Of a stretch of DNA of 55,890 nt, positions 9,658 through 18,548 are shown piece by piece. A model generated the notes under the pieces. The model worked only from the letters and a program-made list of their open reading frames with translations. It had not been told where the DNA came from and did no database searches. A program made the position numbers and the translations under genes. Every line of letters starts with the position of its first letter. The stretch's first letter is position 1. The DNA comes from Desulfamplus sp. (GTDB lineage Bacteria > Desulfobacterota > Desulfobacteria > Desulfobacterales > Desulfobacteraceae), in the NCBI GenBank assembly GCA_015231615.1, contig JADGBE010000018.1:1-55890 (forward strand), in the 5' to 3' direction.

Positions 9658-10878
9658 CTAACCCCATGTAAGCGTTTTGATATTTTCAAGGTGATACTTA
9701 CGGCTACCAAGACCTATCTCTTCCGCATATTCAAGTTGTCTCTCCCAGTTGACTTCTGGATAAAGTCCTTTAAATTTATCTTCCCCGGGAAGAGTATTTT
9801 TTTTCAGACACGAATTTGTAAGAGCCGCTTCTGCATTAATTAAATCAACAGATGCTTGATCAATTGCTACAGGGTCTTTAGATGCTAAAATACCAATATC
9901 TCTTACAATTGGTGTGTCGTTATATGGCATACAGTCACATGCTGGCGATATATCCATAATAAAGTTTATAAAAAACGATTTGTCTTTCTTGTTTTTAAGA
10001 ACCCCAAGGGTATATTCCATCATCTTCTCAAGAAATACAGGGATTGTTTGATTCCACTGTATATTTATAGATGAAGTTGGACATCTTAAAATACACTCAC
10101 CGCAACCAATACAAAGTTTTTGGTTAATTGTTGCTTTTTTAACTCTTTTTTTACCTTCTGTTTTTTTACTCTCTTGCTCTGTTGGGTGAATTAATATAGG
10201 TGTAAGTGAACTATCCTCAGAAGATGAATCTGCAAAATCAAGCAAAATTGCATTAGCTGGACAGTGTTCAGCACAATTACCACAACCTATACAAGTTTTC
10301 TTTTTTACCTTTGGACTTACATTTGAATGTTGATCAAGTTTGCCTTTTCTTGATGCACAACCCATTCCTAAATTTTTCAATGTCCCGCCAAACCCTGAAA
10401 GTTCATGCCCTTTTACATGGGCAACTGAAATCAAAGCATCAGCAGAGATAATCTCACTACCAATATAGACCTCTTTGCAGTGTTTTTGATTAACCTCTAC
10501 AGCAACTTCGCTTTTGCCCCTCAATCCATCAGCAATTATAATTGGCGTAGAGTCCATGCTTGAGTAAGCAAAACCATTCTCAATAGCGGTTTTTATATGA
10601 GATGGGCTATCGCTTCTTGTGCCTGCATATAGAGTGTTGGCATCTGTTAAAAAAGGTATAGCTTTATTTTTTCTTACTGTTTTTATAACCCTGTTTATAT
10701 ATGGCGGTCTTATAAATGCTACATTTCCCCTTTCACCAAAGTGGATTTTTACTGCGGTAAGGTCATCTTTTGATAAAATATCCATAATACCAGCAGCTTC
10801 AATAAGTCTTTGAATTTTATCAGGAACATTTTCTCTTGATGTTGCTTTAAAATCTGCGAAATATACTGTTGAGATCAT
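9658..10878 (-). CDS. DUF362 domain protein with two [4Fe-4S] clusters
   Basis: Cytoplasmic iron-sulfur protein of the DUF362 family. The DUF362 core (residues ~10-190, with AVKIHFGERGNVAFIRPP and HVKGHELSGFGGTLKNLGMG) is interrupted by two ferredoxin-type clusters, CIGCGNCAEHCP and CIGCGECILRCP, and resumes with DIGILASKDPVAIDQASVDL. The reading frame extends upstream to 10944, but ATG 10878 (MISTVYFADF) has AAGGAG 7 bases before it and is the better start. The function of the family is not established; electron transfer is inferred from the clusters. The 5' flank carries a MITE-like repeat. Confidence 0.87.
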   Translation of the reverse strand: MISTVYFADFKATSRENVPDKIQRLIEAAGIMDILSKDDLTAVKIHFGERGNVAFIRPPYINRVIKTVRKNKAIPFLTDANTLYAGTRSDSPSHIKTAIENGFAYSSMDSTPIIIADGLRGKSEVAVEVNQKHCKEVYIGSEIISADALISVAHVKGHELSGFGGTLKNLGMGCASRKGKLDQHSNVSPKVKKKTCIGCGNCAEHCPANAILLDFADSSSEDSSLTPILIHPTEQESKKTEGKKRVKKATINQKLCIGCGECILRCPTSSINIQWNQTIPVFLEKMMEYTLGVLKNKKDKSFFINFIMDISPACDCMPYNDTPIVRDIGILASKDPVAIDQASVDLINAEAALTNSCLKKNTLPGEDKFKGLYPEVNWERQLEYAEEIGLGSRKYHLENIKTLTWG

Positions 10879-10924
10879 GCTATTACTCCTTTTTATAATT
10901 TGTATTATTAAACTTGTAACGCTA

Positions 10925-11070
10925 TTTATACTCTGAAAGGTCATAAATTGAGGTTTTAATCTATTACCAAAACCATAAACGATAGGTTGTAATTGTAGTA
11001 GTAGTAGGGTTTAACCATGGTTAAACCCTACAATAAAAAAAGCTCAATTTATTCCCACTTTGAGTATAAA
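10925..11070. repeat. MITE-like element, copy 1
   Basis: Non-coding 146-bp element between the DUF362 and tyrA genes. It has imperfect terminal inverted repeats of about 28 bases: the left begins TTTATACTCTGAAAGG and runs to AATTGAG at 10953; the right is its complement ending GAGTATAAA at 11070. Inside is a perfect 28-base palindrome at 11004-11031 starting GTAGGG and ending CCCTAC. A related element lies at 48779-48881. No target-site duplication could be seen. Confidence 0.65.
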
Positions 11071-11095
11071 CAGAAATCATTACCTTAAAAAAAAC

Positions 11096-12253
11096 CTAAA
11101 ATCTCTCAATTAATTTATTTATAATAAATGTGCTTTCTCTTAAAGCCTGCTCGCTAAAAGGTCCAAACCACTTTGCAGTTTCATTAAATTTTTCAACAAA
11201 TAGCTCTTTATCGTTGTTTTCAAGCATATCAAGCTGCTCGTTTAGAGATAATACAAAATCTTTTAGTAATTTTCGTCTTAAAGGAGTTGCAAATACTATT
11301 TCAGAATATAGGGAGCTATCTTGAGCAAATAGCCTTCCTACCATTCCCATCTCAAGTCTGTAAATAGGGCTTGAAAACTCAAGTGTCCTGTGTAGTTCAA
11401 TTTCCCTTTTTGAGAGAAATTGCCCAAAACAGAAAGTTGCAAAGTGCCGTAAAGCCTGAACAATATCCATTATCTCATCATGCTCTTTAGCAGTTGAACT
11501 TACAACTATAGCTCCCCAAAGAATCAACTGATCAATAAGCCATTGACACTTTTCTGGTTCTCTGCCCTGAGTGATTGCTATAATCTGTTTATCAAGAGTT
11601 GTACATGTAGGACCAAAGAGAGGGTGTAACCCTAAGACAGGACCTTTATGGACTTTTAGCATCTCATTAAGAGGGGCTGTTTTAATACTTGTTAAATCTG
11701 CAAGCAAGGCTTCTTTGGGTAAATAGGGGGCGATACGTTGGATAGTCTCAAGAGTTACATGAATAGGAACAGATATAAGGACAAGATCAATATCTGTGCA
11801 GAGCGATTCAACTTTATCCCAATTATTTTCAGACAATATTCTTACTTCATAACCAGATGTTGTGAAAAACCACGCAAAATAGCTTCCCATCTGCCCAAAA
11901 CCACCAACAATTAAAACCTTTGCCCCAACTCTAACTCCCTGTTGTTTCATCTCTACAGTTTGATGAATTCTTGAGTTTCTTAAAATGACTCGATATAGCT
12001 CTTCAATAAAGTCTTGATCCATATCTCTTTGTTGAGCTTCTGATCTTAGCTTTGATATAAGGTCTTCTTCTCTTGCAGGGTGAAATACTGGCATATTGTG
12101 CTTTTTTTTAAGAGTAACTACCTTTTGCACCTCTGCAAATCTTTTTGAGATCAATGTGAGAATCTGCTCATCAATTTGATCTATTTGGTTACGTAGCTTT
12201 TTTATCTCTATGTCAAAGTCATTTTGGATACTATTTGGTATATCATCGGACAT
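11096..12253 (-). CDS. tyrA: Bifunctional chorismate mutase/prephenate dehydrogenase (T-protein)
   Basis: Tyrosine biosynthesis enzyme converting chorismate to prephenate and then to 4-hydroxyphenylpyruvate with NAD+. Residues 10-95 are an AroQ-type chorismate mutase (LRNQIDQIDEQILTLISKR). From ~100 on is the prephenate dehydrogenase, with the nucleotide-binding turn VLIVGGFGQMGSYFAWFF, HPLFGPT and EHDEIMDIVQALRHFATFCF. At 385 residues the order and length match E. coli TyrA (about 373), and several motifs are close to the enterobacterial T-protein. The ATG has CGGAG 9 bases upstream. Monocistronic here; no other aromatic-pathway gene is adjacent. Confidence 0.92.
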   Translation of the reverse strand: MSDDIPNSIQNDFDIEIKKLRNQIDQIDEQILTLISKRFAEVQKVVTLKKKHNMPVFHPAREEDLISKLRSEAQQRDMDQDFIEELYRVILRNSRIHQTVEMKQQGVRVGAKVLIVGGFGQMGSYFAWFFTTSGYEVRILSENNWDKVESLCTDIDLVLISVPIHVTLETIQRIAPYLPKEALLADLTSIKTAPLNEMLKVHKGPVLGLHPLFGPTCTTLDKQIIAITQGREPEKCQWLIDQLILWGAIVVSSTAKEHDEIMDIVQALRHFATFCFGQFLSKREIELHRTLEFSSPIYRLEMGMVGRLFAQDSSLYSEIVFATPLRRKLLKDFVLSLNEQLDMLENNDKELFVEKFNETAKWFGPFSEQALRESTFIINKLIERF

Positions 12254-12399
12254 TTTAATATACTCCGTTTGAAATATTTAATAATAGGAAGACTAAACTA
12301 AATTATTAAAGAGACAAATACATCCACCAAGGCATTATGAAAGCCTTGAAAGAGGCTCTAACAGTAGTGGATAAGCAGGAATAGTAGGAATAGTAAGAA

Positions 12400-15300
12400 T
12401 CAAAATAGCTCAAGTTGCCCATCACAATTTGGTTTATCTATTTTTTTAAACTTTAATTTGCTGTAGTTTTTCAAACTCTCCTCAATATCATTTAAAAATG
12501 GCGATTTCTCAACGTCAATTCTTTTCCCAAATATCAACCTTTTTTTGGCGTGGCAAAGATATAAAAGCTCCTCAGCTCGTGTCATTGCAACATAAAAAAG
12601 TCGCCTCTCTTCATCAATATTTTCACATTTACCACTATATAATTTTCTATTATCTGATTTTAATTCAGCACTATTATTATGTTCTTCAGCATTATTATTA
12701 TGTTTTTCAACATTATTATATTTAGTGTGGTTAGAACCGCGATAACTAAAAAATGGAATTAAGCCATTCTCGCACCCAGCAATAAAAACAACCTTAAACT
12801 CAAGACCTTTTGAAGCGTGCATTGTCATAAGAGAGACCTTTTCAGCCTTATAATCAACAGTATCTATATCTTTTTTCATGGCAATATGTTCATAAAATAA
12901 TGTTGGATCAGGGTATTTTTCAGCCTCTTTTATAAGGAGTTCTGCTGTTTCTATGCTCTTTTTACTCTTATTTATAATTTTATCTATTTCTAAATCATAA
13001 ATTATCTTTTTTAGAATCTCAGCACTCTTTTTTTCTCTATTAATGCTGAAAAGAACACTCATCAATTTTTCATTATAAGCTGACACAATATCTAAATCAT
13101 AAATTGTGCCTATTCCTATAAGTATCCGTAAACATGATACAAGTTCTTTAATGCCTTTTTGTAAAAATATATTGTCTCTATCTGCTGTCTGAAATGGGAT
13201 TCCAGCTTTTTCAAATATTTTGGATAAAACTTCACTCTGCTTTTTTGTGCGGTAGAGAACTGCAATATCAGAAAATGAATACTCGTCTTTTAATGAAGCG
13301 TCAGCTTTGCCAGAATCCATTGAAAACATTGAGATTCCACCTACAAGACGCTCAATTGTTTTGCCGATAATAGTTGCCTCTGCCTCTTCCGATGCTGCTT
13401 CAAGTATATTTATTTTTTGCTCACCTTCAATACCTGAATATAGCCTCTCTTTTGGTTTGATTGCTTGTTGGCTATTCTCAATTTGTCTATTTGGTTGCCT
13501 ATTTTGAAGCTGTGTAATGTTATCTATAGTTTTTTCTTTGTTGGGACTTATTTCAACTTTATTGCTAATTAGTTGAAATGCTACTTCAAGTATGGTCTCG
13601 GTTGATCTGTAGTTTCTCTTAAAAACAATCTTTTCAGTATTAGGGTAATCTTCTTCAAATCTCTTAAAATATCTATTATCTGCTCCTCTGAATCCATAAA
13701 TTGCTTGATCTGGGTCTCCTATTACACACAAATTTTTCCCATCACCTGCAAGAAGCCTAATCAATTCATACTGACTTTGGTTTATATCTTGATACTCATC
13801 AACAAAAAGGTAGATAAAACGTTGCTTTAATTCGGATAGTATTTCACTGTTTTTGATATTATTTTGTACTTTATGGTTTTGGTTATTATTACTTTGCTCA
13901 AGATTCTGGTTACTACTACTTTGTTTAAAATTTTGATTGTTAGAGTTTTGAAGAAGCTTCAACACCATAGCAATTAAATCTTCAAAATCAACAAAGTTAT
14001 ATGATGCCAAAAGTTCTTGATATTTATCTAAAACGGGCAATATCTCTTTTTGTATATATTCAAAATTATTTGTAATGCTAAGGCTATTTTTTATACTGTT
14101 GTGTTGCTTTATCATTGCTATATCAAGCTCAACTTTAGAGGTTGATATTTTTCTGAAACTATCAGGAAAAACTAATTTTATAGCGTGTTCAATCAAAGCC
14201 TTACGTAATGTCTCATCTACAATGGAAAAATTAAAATCTGTATATTCTTTTAGCATCATAAGGCAGAATCCATGAAATGTTGAGACAAACACGTTTTTTT
14301 TACTATGTTTCTCTGATAATTTGTTTATCCTCTGCGTCATCTCTTGGGCAGCTTTTGTGGTAAATGTTAAGGCAAGTATTGATTCAGGGTTTACATTGTC
14401 GTTGACTATAAGTGATGCTATCTTTTCTGTAAGCGTGTGAGTTTTTCCTGTGCCAGGACCCGCCTCCATTAAAAGTGGTCTATTTTTAGAATTTATAGCT
14501 TTTTGTTGTTCAATGTTTAGAAGGGGGATAGGATTTAACTTATTTGCGGGAGTCTGTTTTAATTTCTTTGTAAACGCATGATCTAATTTCTTCGTAAACG
14601 AATGATCTAATTTATCTGTGGTAATATGATTTATTTTATCTTGTTTTGGAACATTACGCTCTTTAAATATATTGGCATCTCCCTTTAGCCTCTCTTTTTC
14701 TTCAGTGGTGAAAACAGTTACATGACCAAACTCACCATCGTAACCCTGACTTAAATGAATCTCTCTGTTTCTCATTCTTCTTATTGCCTCTGATAACAGA
14801 GGAATGCCAATTTTATCAATCTCTTCAATCTCTTTTTTAAGCAAAATATCAAGCTCAGGCCCAAGTGTTGCAACTGCTTTAGTGTAATAGTTATCAACTT
14901 TTTTTGTTTTTGTGCCAGTGTCAAATATCTCTGAAAGAATCTCTGCAAGTGGAATTATATTCTGATAACCATGCCGATTTTCAGGGGTATAGCCGTCTGG
15001 TCTTGAGCTTGAGGCAAGCTCTTCAACTCTGTAAAGCACACCAATAGTTAGAGGTTTGCCGCACTCTGGGCAGATACCGCCATGATGCAAAGTTTCAGAA
15101 GGGCTAAAACAGATATTGCATTTTCTATGACCATCATAATGGTATTTTCCCTCTTCTGGATACATATCAATTGTGCCTAAATAAGGGGCTTTAATCTTAT
15201 TAGATTGTTCAGGGTTAGAACTTCTTTGGATGTTAAGACATTGATTGCCAGACCTTTGGGTGTGGTGATCTTTATCGCAAATATTTAGCTTATAAGGTGT

Positions 15301-16095
15301 TTTAAGAGCATCTTTCATACTTTTATATGAAAGGTCTGTGTTGAAAACAGAGGCATTTCTTCCCATAAACATTGGAGAGTGTGCGTCAGAAGAAGATATA
15401 AAGCTCATTTTATCTAAATTTTCAACTCTCCAATTCATTGGCAAATCTGACGAAAGACCAGTCTCTACCGCAAAAATATGGCGGGCAAGAGGACCAAAAC
15501 ACTCTTCAACAGAGTCAAATCCCGATTTTGAGCCAAACATTGAAAACCATGGTGTCCATATATGGGCAGGAATCATAAAAGCATCTTCAGAGGTTTCAAG
15601 CATAATTTCAAGAAGTTTTTGACAATCTAAACCAAGAATTGGGCGACCGTCAGAGATGATATTGCCGATTTTACCGAGCTTCTCATTAAAAGATTTGACA
15701 CTTACCATATCAGGAAAATAGATAAGGTTGTGGTTTTTTCTAACTCTCCCATCTTTTTTGTAGATAGAGCTTATTTCACACTGGAGAATAAAACGAACAC
15801 TATTTTTACAAACTTCAGGGATTTTGTTGTTGTTAATTAACAGACTATTATCAAGGAGTAGTGGTAAGCCATATACATCTTTTAGTATTTCATCTTTTAG
15901 CTTAAACAATCCCTCTTCTGCTGGTTCAAGTTTATCCTCAAGCTCTTTAAACCATCTCGGGTGAGTAAAATCGCCTGTCCCCACAACTGTAATACCTTTT
16001 AGCATAGCTGCTTGACAAATATGCTCAAGATCAAGATTTCTTGCTGTAGCCCTTGAAAAATGGGAGTGTAGATGAAGGTCTGCTATAAATTCCAT
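12400..16095 (-). CDS. EndoQ-like PHP nuclease fused to UvrD/Rep helicase
   Basis: Single reading frame of 1231 residues with two enzymes. Residues 1-~290 are a PHP-type domain of the endonuclease Q family (metal-binding ADLHLHSHFSRAT, then GTGDFTHPRWFKEL, HIWTPWFSMFGS and SSDAHSPMFMGR). Near 323-345 is the zinc-finger pair CNIC/CPECG. From ~520 on is a superfamily 1A helicase: Walker A EAGPGTGKTHTLTEKI, VDEYQDINQSQYELI, GDPDQAIYGFRGAD, MTMHASKGLEFKVVF and VAMTRAEELLYL. EndoQ cuts 5' of deaminated bases in archaea and some bacteria; the helicase could then unwind the strand for repair (inference). Asn/Gln-rich inserts interrupt the helicase near 13860-13960 and 12650-12720. Monocistronic. Confidence 0.88.
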   Translation of the reverse strand: MEFIADLHLHSHFSRATARNLDLEHICQAAMLKGITVVGTGDFTHPRWFKELEDKLEPAEEGLFKLKDEILKDVYGLPLLLDNSLLINNNKIPEVCKNSVRFILQCEISSIYKKDGRVRKNHNLIYFPDMVSVKSFNEKLGKIGNIISDGRPILGLDCQKLLEIMLETSEDAFMIPAHIWTPWFSMFGSKSGFDSVEECFGPLARHIFAVETGLSSDLPMNWRVENLDKMSFISSSDAHSPMFMGRNASVFNTDLSYKSMKDALKTPYKLNICDKDHHTQRSGNQCLNIQRSSNPEQSNKIKAPYLGTIDMYPEEGKYHYDGHRKCNICFSPSETLHHGGICPECGKPLTIGVLYRVEELASSSRPDGYTPENRHGYQNIIPLAEILSEIFDTGTKTKKVDNYYTKAVATLGPELDILLKKEIEEIDKIGIPLLSEAIRRMRNREIHLSQGYDGEFGHVTVFTTEEKERLKGDANIFKERNVPKQDKINHITTDKLDHSFTKKLDHAFTKKLKQTPANKLNPIPLLNIEQQKAINSKNRPLLMEAGPGTGKTHTLTEKIASLIVNDNVNPESILALTFTTKAAQEMTQRINKLSEKHSKKNVFVSTFHGFCLMMLKEYTDFNFSIVDETLRKALIEHAIKLVFPDSFRKISTSKVELDIAMIKQHNSIKNSLSITNNFEYIQKEILPVLDKYQELLASYNFVDFEDLIAMVLKLLQNSNNQNFKQSSSNQNLEQSNNNQNHKVQNNIKNSEILSELKQRFIYLFVDEYQDINQSQYELIRLLAGDGKNLCVIGDPDQAIYGFRGADNRYFKRFEEDYPNTEKIVFKRNYRSTETILEVAFQLISNKVEISPNKEKTIDNITQLQNRQPNRQIENSQQAIKPKERLYSGIEGEQKINILEAASEEAEATIIGKTIERLVGGISMFSMDSGKADASLKDEYSFSDIAVLYRTKKQSEVLSKIFEKAGIPFQTADRDNIFLQKGIKELVSCLRILIGIGTIYDLDIVSAYNEKLMSVLFSINREKKSAEILKKIIYDLEIDKIINKSKKSIETAELLIKEAEKYPDPTLFYEHIAMKKDIDTVDYKAEKVSLMTMHASKGLEFKVVFIAGCENGLIPFFSYRGSNHTKYNNVEKHNNNAEEHNNSAELKSDNRKLYSGKCENIDEERRLFYVAMTRAEELLYLCHAKKRLIFGKRIDVEKSPFLNDIEESLKNYSKLKFKKIDKPNCDGQLELF

Positions 16096-16276
16096 TGTTA
16101 ATTTTGTTCCTCTGCCAATTTTTAACGTTCATTCAGGTGCTTCTTGCTTTTTAACTCAGATGTTCCCTGCTTTCTAACAATTGAACCCAACCCAACCATT
16201 CATTTGAAGTGTGTCGGATAATTAATAGTTTTTTATTAACTTTCAACAGTAACGGATTTAATTTACTATAAAAAAA

Positions 16277-16305
16277 TTGACTTTAATAAATACAATATAT
16301 ATCTT
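16277..16305 (+). promoter_or_regulatory. Candidate sigma-70-type promoter
   Basis: TTGACT at 16277-16282, a 17-base spacer, then TATCTT at 16300-16305, about 75 bases before the Gln-rich protein at 16380. Surrounding DNA is very AT-rich, so chance matches are possible. Confidence 0.35.
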
Positions 16306-16379
16306 ATATAAAAACCATTATAATTGAAATATGGTAGTGTTTTTAAAGTATTAAAAATAATAAAAACAAGGAGGATATC

Positions 16380-16877
16380 ATGAATATAAACAGTTATTCC
16401 AGCTATTCAAATTCACTATTGAATCCGTACGCTTCTGTATCCAACAGTCAGGTAGTTGGTGGAACACAAAATATCCAATCACCTCAATCACCATCTCAAG
16501 AGACACTCAAAGAGGTCTCTTCGCAATCTTCACAAAATATTGTTAATGACTTTAACGTTAATATATCACCACAGGCAAGACAAATAAGTTTAGATGCTTC
16601 AAAAATAGTGAACAGCTCTTCAGAATCAAGCTCAACAAACTCTTATCAGCAAGAGATTGATAGTGCATTAACGACTCAACAAACTCAGCAAGATACCCAA
16701 CAGACATTAGAAACTCAACAGTCTCAGCAAACTCAACAAGCTCAACAGACACAAGAGGTTCAAAGAACTCAGCAAATGCAACAAGAGCAGCAAGGTCAGC
16801 AAATGCAGTCACAGTTTTATCAATCTCCTTATGGACAAGTTCCTTTATCACGAGCCAGCATTGATCTTATGGTCTGA
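16380..16877 (+). CDS. Glutamine-rich low-complexity protein
   Basis: Not recognised as a known family. It is 165 residues with a strong ribosome site (AAGGAGG 6 bases before ATG). The N-terminus is Ser/Asn/Tyr-rich, followed by a short conserved-looking segment VNISPQARQISLDASKI; similar segments occur in small flagellar/motility-associated proteins. Residues ~95-145 are almost entirely Gln with Thr (tandem TQQ units). No signal peptide or membrane helix is seen. The next gene starts 39 bases later, also has a strong ribosome site, and shares a V-N-(I/L)-S motif, so the two likely form an operon. Function unknown. Confidence 0.6.
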   Translation: MNINSYSSYSNSLLNPYASVSNSQVVGGTQNIQSPQSPSQETLKEVSSQSSQNIVNDFNVNISPQARQISLDASKIVNSSSESSSTNSYQQEIDSALTTQQTQQDTQQTLETQQSQQTQQAQQTQEVQRTQQMQQEQQGQQMQSQFYQSPYGQVPLSRASIDLMV

Positions 16878-16915
16878 TATTTTTTACTCAAAGGTTTAAA
16901 AAAGGGGGGCATCCA

Positions 16916-17230
16916 ATGATATCTGGTATAAATATGACAGGTTCATATATGCAATATCAAAGGCAGGTTATTGCCCAAGATACTACCCCGCTCTTATCTT
17001 CTGATAAACCTTCATCTGAAAATAAAAGCAATAACTCTGACTATGAGGTAAACTTAAGTGGTGAAAAAAATAAAATTGAACAGGAGTATTCGGGTAAACA
17101 GACTTCACTCAAGCAGGAGCATGAAAACAAGATAAAACAGCTTGATATGCAATATAGTAGAGAGCAAAGTCAGATAGAACAAGAATACAGCATGAAAAAA
17201 AGAGCTTTGAGTGTAAATCTTTATGCGTGA
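16916..17230 (+). CDS. Small coiled-coil protein of unknown function
   Basis: A 104-residue hypothetical protein. GGGGGG precedes the ATG by 6 bases, supporting translation. The N-terminal third is Ser/Asn-rich and contains YEVNLSGEKNK, similar to the VNISPQA segment in the gene just upstream. The remainder is a charged Glu/Lys/Gln coiled coil with an EQEYS repeat (IEQEYSGKQ and IEQEYSMKK). No transmembrane or catalytic motif. Probably co-transcribed with the Gln-rich gene. Function not assigned. Confidence 0.6.
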   Translation: MISGINMTGSYMQYQRQVIAQDTTPLLSSDKPSSENKSNNSDYEVNLSGEKNKIEQEYSGKQTSLKQEHENKIKQLDMQYSREQSQIEQEYSMKKRALSVNLYA

Positions 17231-17288
17231 TAGATTTAAGAATTTATAAACAATACAAATAATAAAAAAGACAATAATTTATAGCCCT

Positions 17289-17777
17289 ATGATTACTAAA
17301 GAAGGAGTTGTAACCCAAACTACAGGCTCAATCGTGTTGATTCAGACTACACGTTCAAAATCTTGCGACTCTTGCGCATCAAAAGATTCCTGCGGAGAAC
17401 ATTCAAAAACAGAACAAATGACAATTCAAGTAGAGAACTCTTTGAATGCTTCAAAAGGAGATAGGGTTGTTGTAGGATTTAAAACAGCACCGCTACTAAA
17501 GATAGCTTTTATGCTCTATATATTTCCTATTATCCTTATGATTATTGGAGCAGTAATTGGAGAGTCAAGTGCCATTAGGCTAAATATAGATAAATCTATT
17601 GCGTCAATGGCAGGGGGATTTTTGTTTTTTGTAATCTCTTTTTTTATAATACGATTTATTAATAATCTCTTAGCAGAAAAAAAAGATTATCAGCCATTTC
17701 TTATGCGTTTGATGCAAAGAGGAGATTCTTGCCATCTTGAGCCATGTTCTGTTAAATCCTCTCTTAAAACCACCTAA
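17289..17777 (+). CDS. rseC: RseC/MucC family redox-associated membrane protein
   Basis: Small inner-membrane protein of the SoxR-reducing system component RseC family. The N-terminal domain has a cysteine cluster (C-DSC-ASKDSC) that may bind a metal or iron-sulfur centre, followed by GDRVVVGFKTAPLLK and two hydrophobic segments (FMLYIFPIILMIIGAVIG and GGFLFFVISFFII). Length 162 is normal for the family. Family members commonly sit beside rnf genes, and here the rnf cluster begins about 280 bases downstream, so a role in Rnf maturation or function is a reasonable inference. The ribosome site is weak. Confidence 0.8.
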   Translation: MITKEGVVTQTTGSIVLIQTTRSKSCDSCASKDSCGEHSKTEQMTIQVENSLNASKGDRVVVGFKTAPLLKIAFMLYIFPIILMIIGAVIGESSAIRLNIDKSIASMAGGFLFFVISFFIIRFINNLLAEKKDYQPFLMRLMQRGDSCHLEPCSVKSSLKTT

Positions 17778-17874
17778 TAAACTAATATCAATAAATAACC
17801 TCCCATCACTAAAACCTCATCACTACCAAGCCTCTCCAACAGTCCAAAATATTCCATAGAACTTCAATTTTTAC

Positions 17875-17901
17875 TTGAATATTAAGATGTTCTGATATAA
17901 T
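17875..17901 (+). promoter_or_regulatory. Candidate promoter for the cytochrome-rnf operon
   Basis: Perfect TATAAT at 17896-17901 with TTGAAT at 17875-17880; the 15-base spacer is short. It lies in the 283-base gap between rseC and the cytochrome gene, leaving an untranslated leader of roughly 150 bases. No other feature is evident in this gap. Confidence 0.35.
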
Positions 17902-18060
17902 AAGTCAAAGATTTATATTAACTCCTAATATATTGAAAAGACCATAGTAACTATTTGTTTTTCTTTAGATTGGGACTTAAAATTTAGTTGTTGTTTTAAT
18001 GTTTTAAGATATTTTAATTGGTCGTATTAACAGTATTTAAATTTTTTACACATTTTAGAG

Positions 18061-18444
18061 ATGGGGCAACTAACCATGACCTCGAACAAAGATTTAAAGA
18101 TTGCTTCGTTGTTGGCTTTAGTGCTTTTTATCACTGGGATCACCTGTTATGCTGCATTTCCACCACATGCACCTGAAGAGCCTGTAAGGCTTATGTTTCA
18201 GAATGCTGCTGGTAAGGTTCTTTTTACCCATGCAGTCCATAGTCAGGAGTATGACATCTCTTGCCTTGATTGTCATCATAACATTGAAGACGATGAAGTT
18301 TATAGTTGCAAAGAGTGTCATCAGACTACCAGTGATGATGAAAGTATGCTGAGTAAAACAGACGCATTCCACGCACAATGTATAGGCTGCCACAAAGAGA
18401 AAGGGGCAGGTACTGTGGAGTGTAATTCATGCCATGCAATGTAA
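18061..18444 (+). CDS. Tetraheme c3-type cytochrome (Rnf-associated)
   Basis: Exported class III-like cytochrome c. An N-terminal hydrophobic leader (LLALVLFITGITCYA) targets it to the periplasm. Four CxxCH heme sites follow: C68-LDC-H72, C83-KEC-H87, C107-IGC-H111 and C121-NSC-H125; extra histidines such as H57, H60, H73 and H104 can serve as second axial ligands. Length 127 fits a tetraheme cytochrome c3. ATG 18061 is used; ATG 18076 is an alternative. It is the first gene before rnfC, as in other Rnf clusters of sulfate reducers and Methanosarcina that start with a multiheme cytochrome, and would link Rnf to periplasmic electron carriers. Confidence 0.88.
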   Translation: MGQLTMTSNKDLKIASLLALVLFITGITCYAAFPPHAPEEPVRLMFQNAAGKVLFTHAVHSQEYDISCLDCHHNIEDDEVYSCKECHQTTSDDESMLSKTDAFHAQCIGCHKEKGAGTVECNSCHAM

Positions 18445-18548
18445 CTTGGATTTTAGATTATATGATATAGTTTAAATCATATAAAAGTTTATTATAAAAA
18501 TTCAAGTTAAACGTATGGATCACCAATTTCAAAAGATAAAGGTTTGTT

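Noticed and set aside
10879..10944. Extended N-terminus of the DUF362 protein
   Set aside because: The extension runs into the MITE-like repeat and over a clear AAGGAG site; ATG 10878 begins at the domain.
12620..12725. ATT/ATG-rich microsatellite-like tract
   Set aside because: It is the antisense of the Asn/Glu/His-rich insert in the helicase frame, not a separate regulatory repeat.
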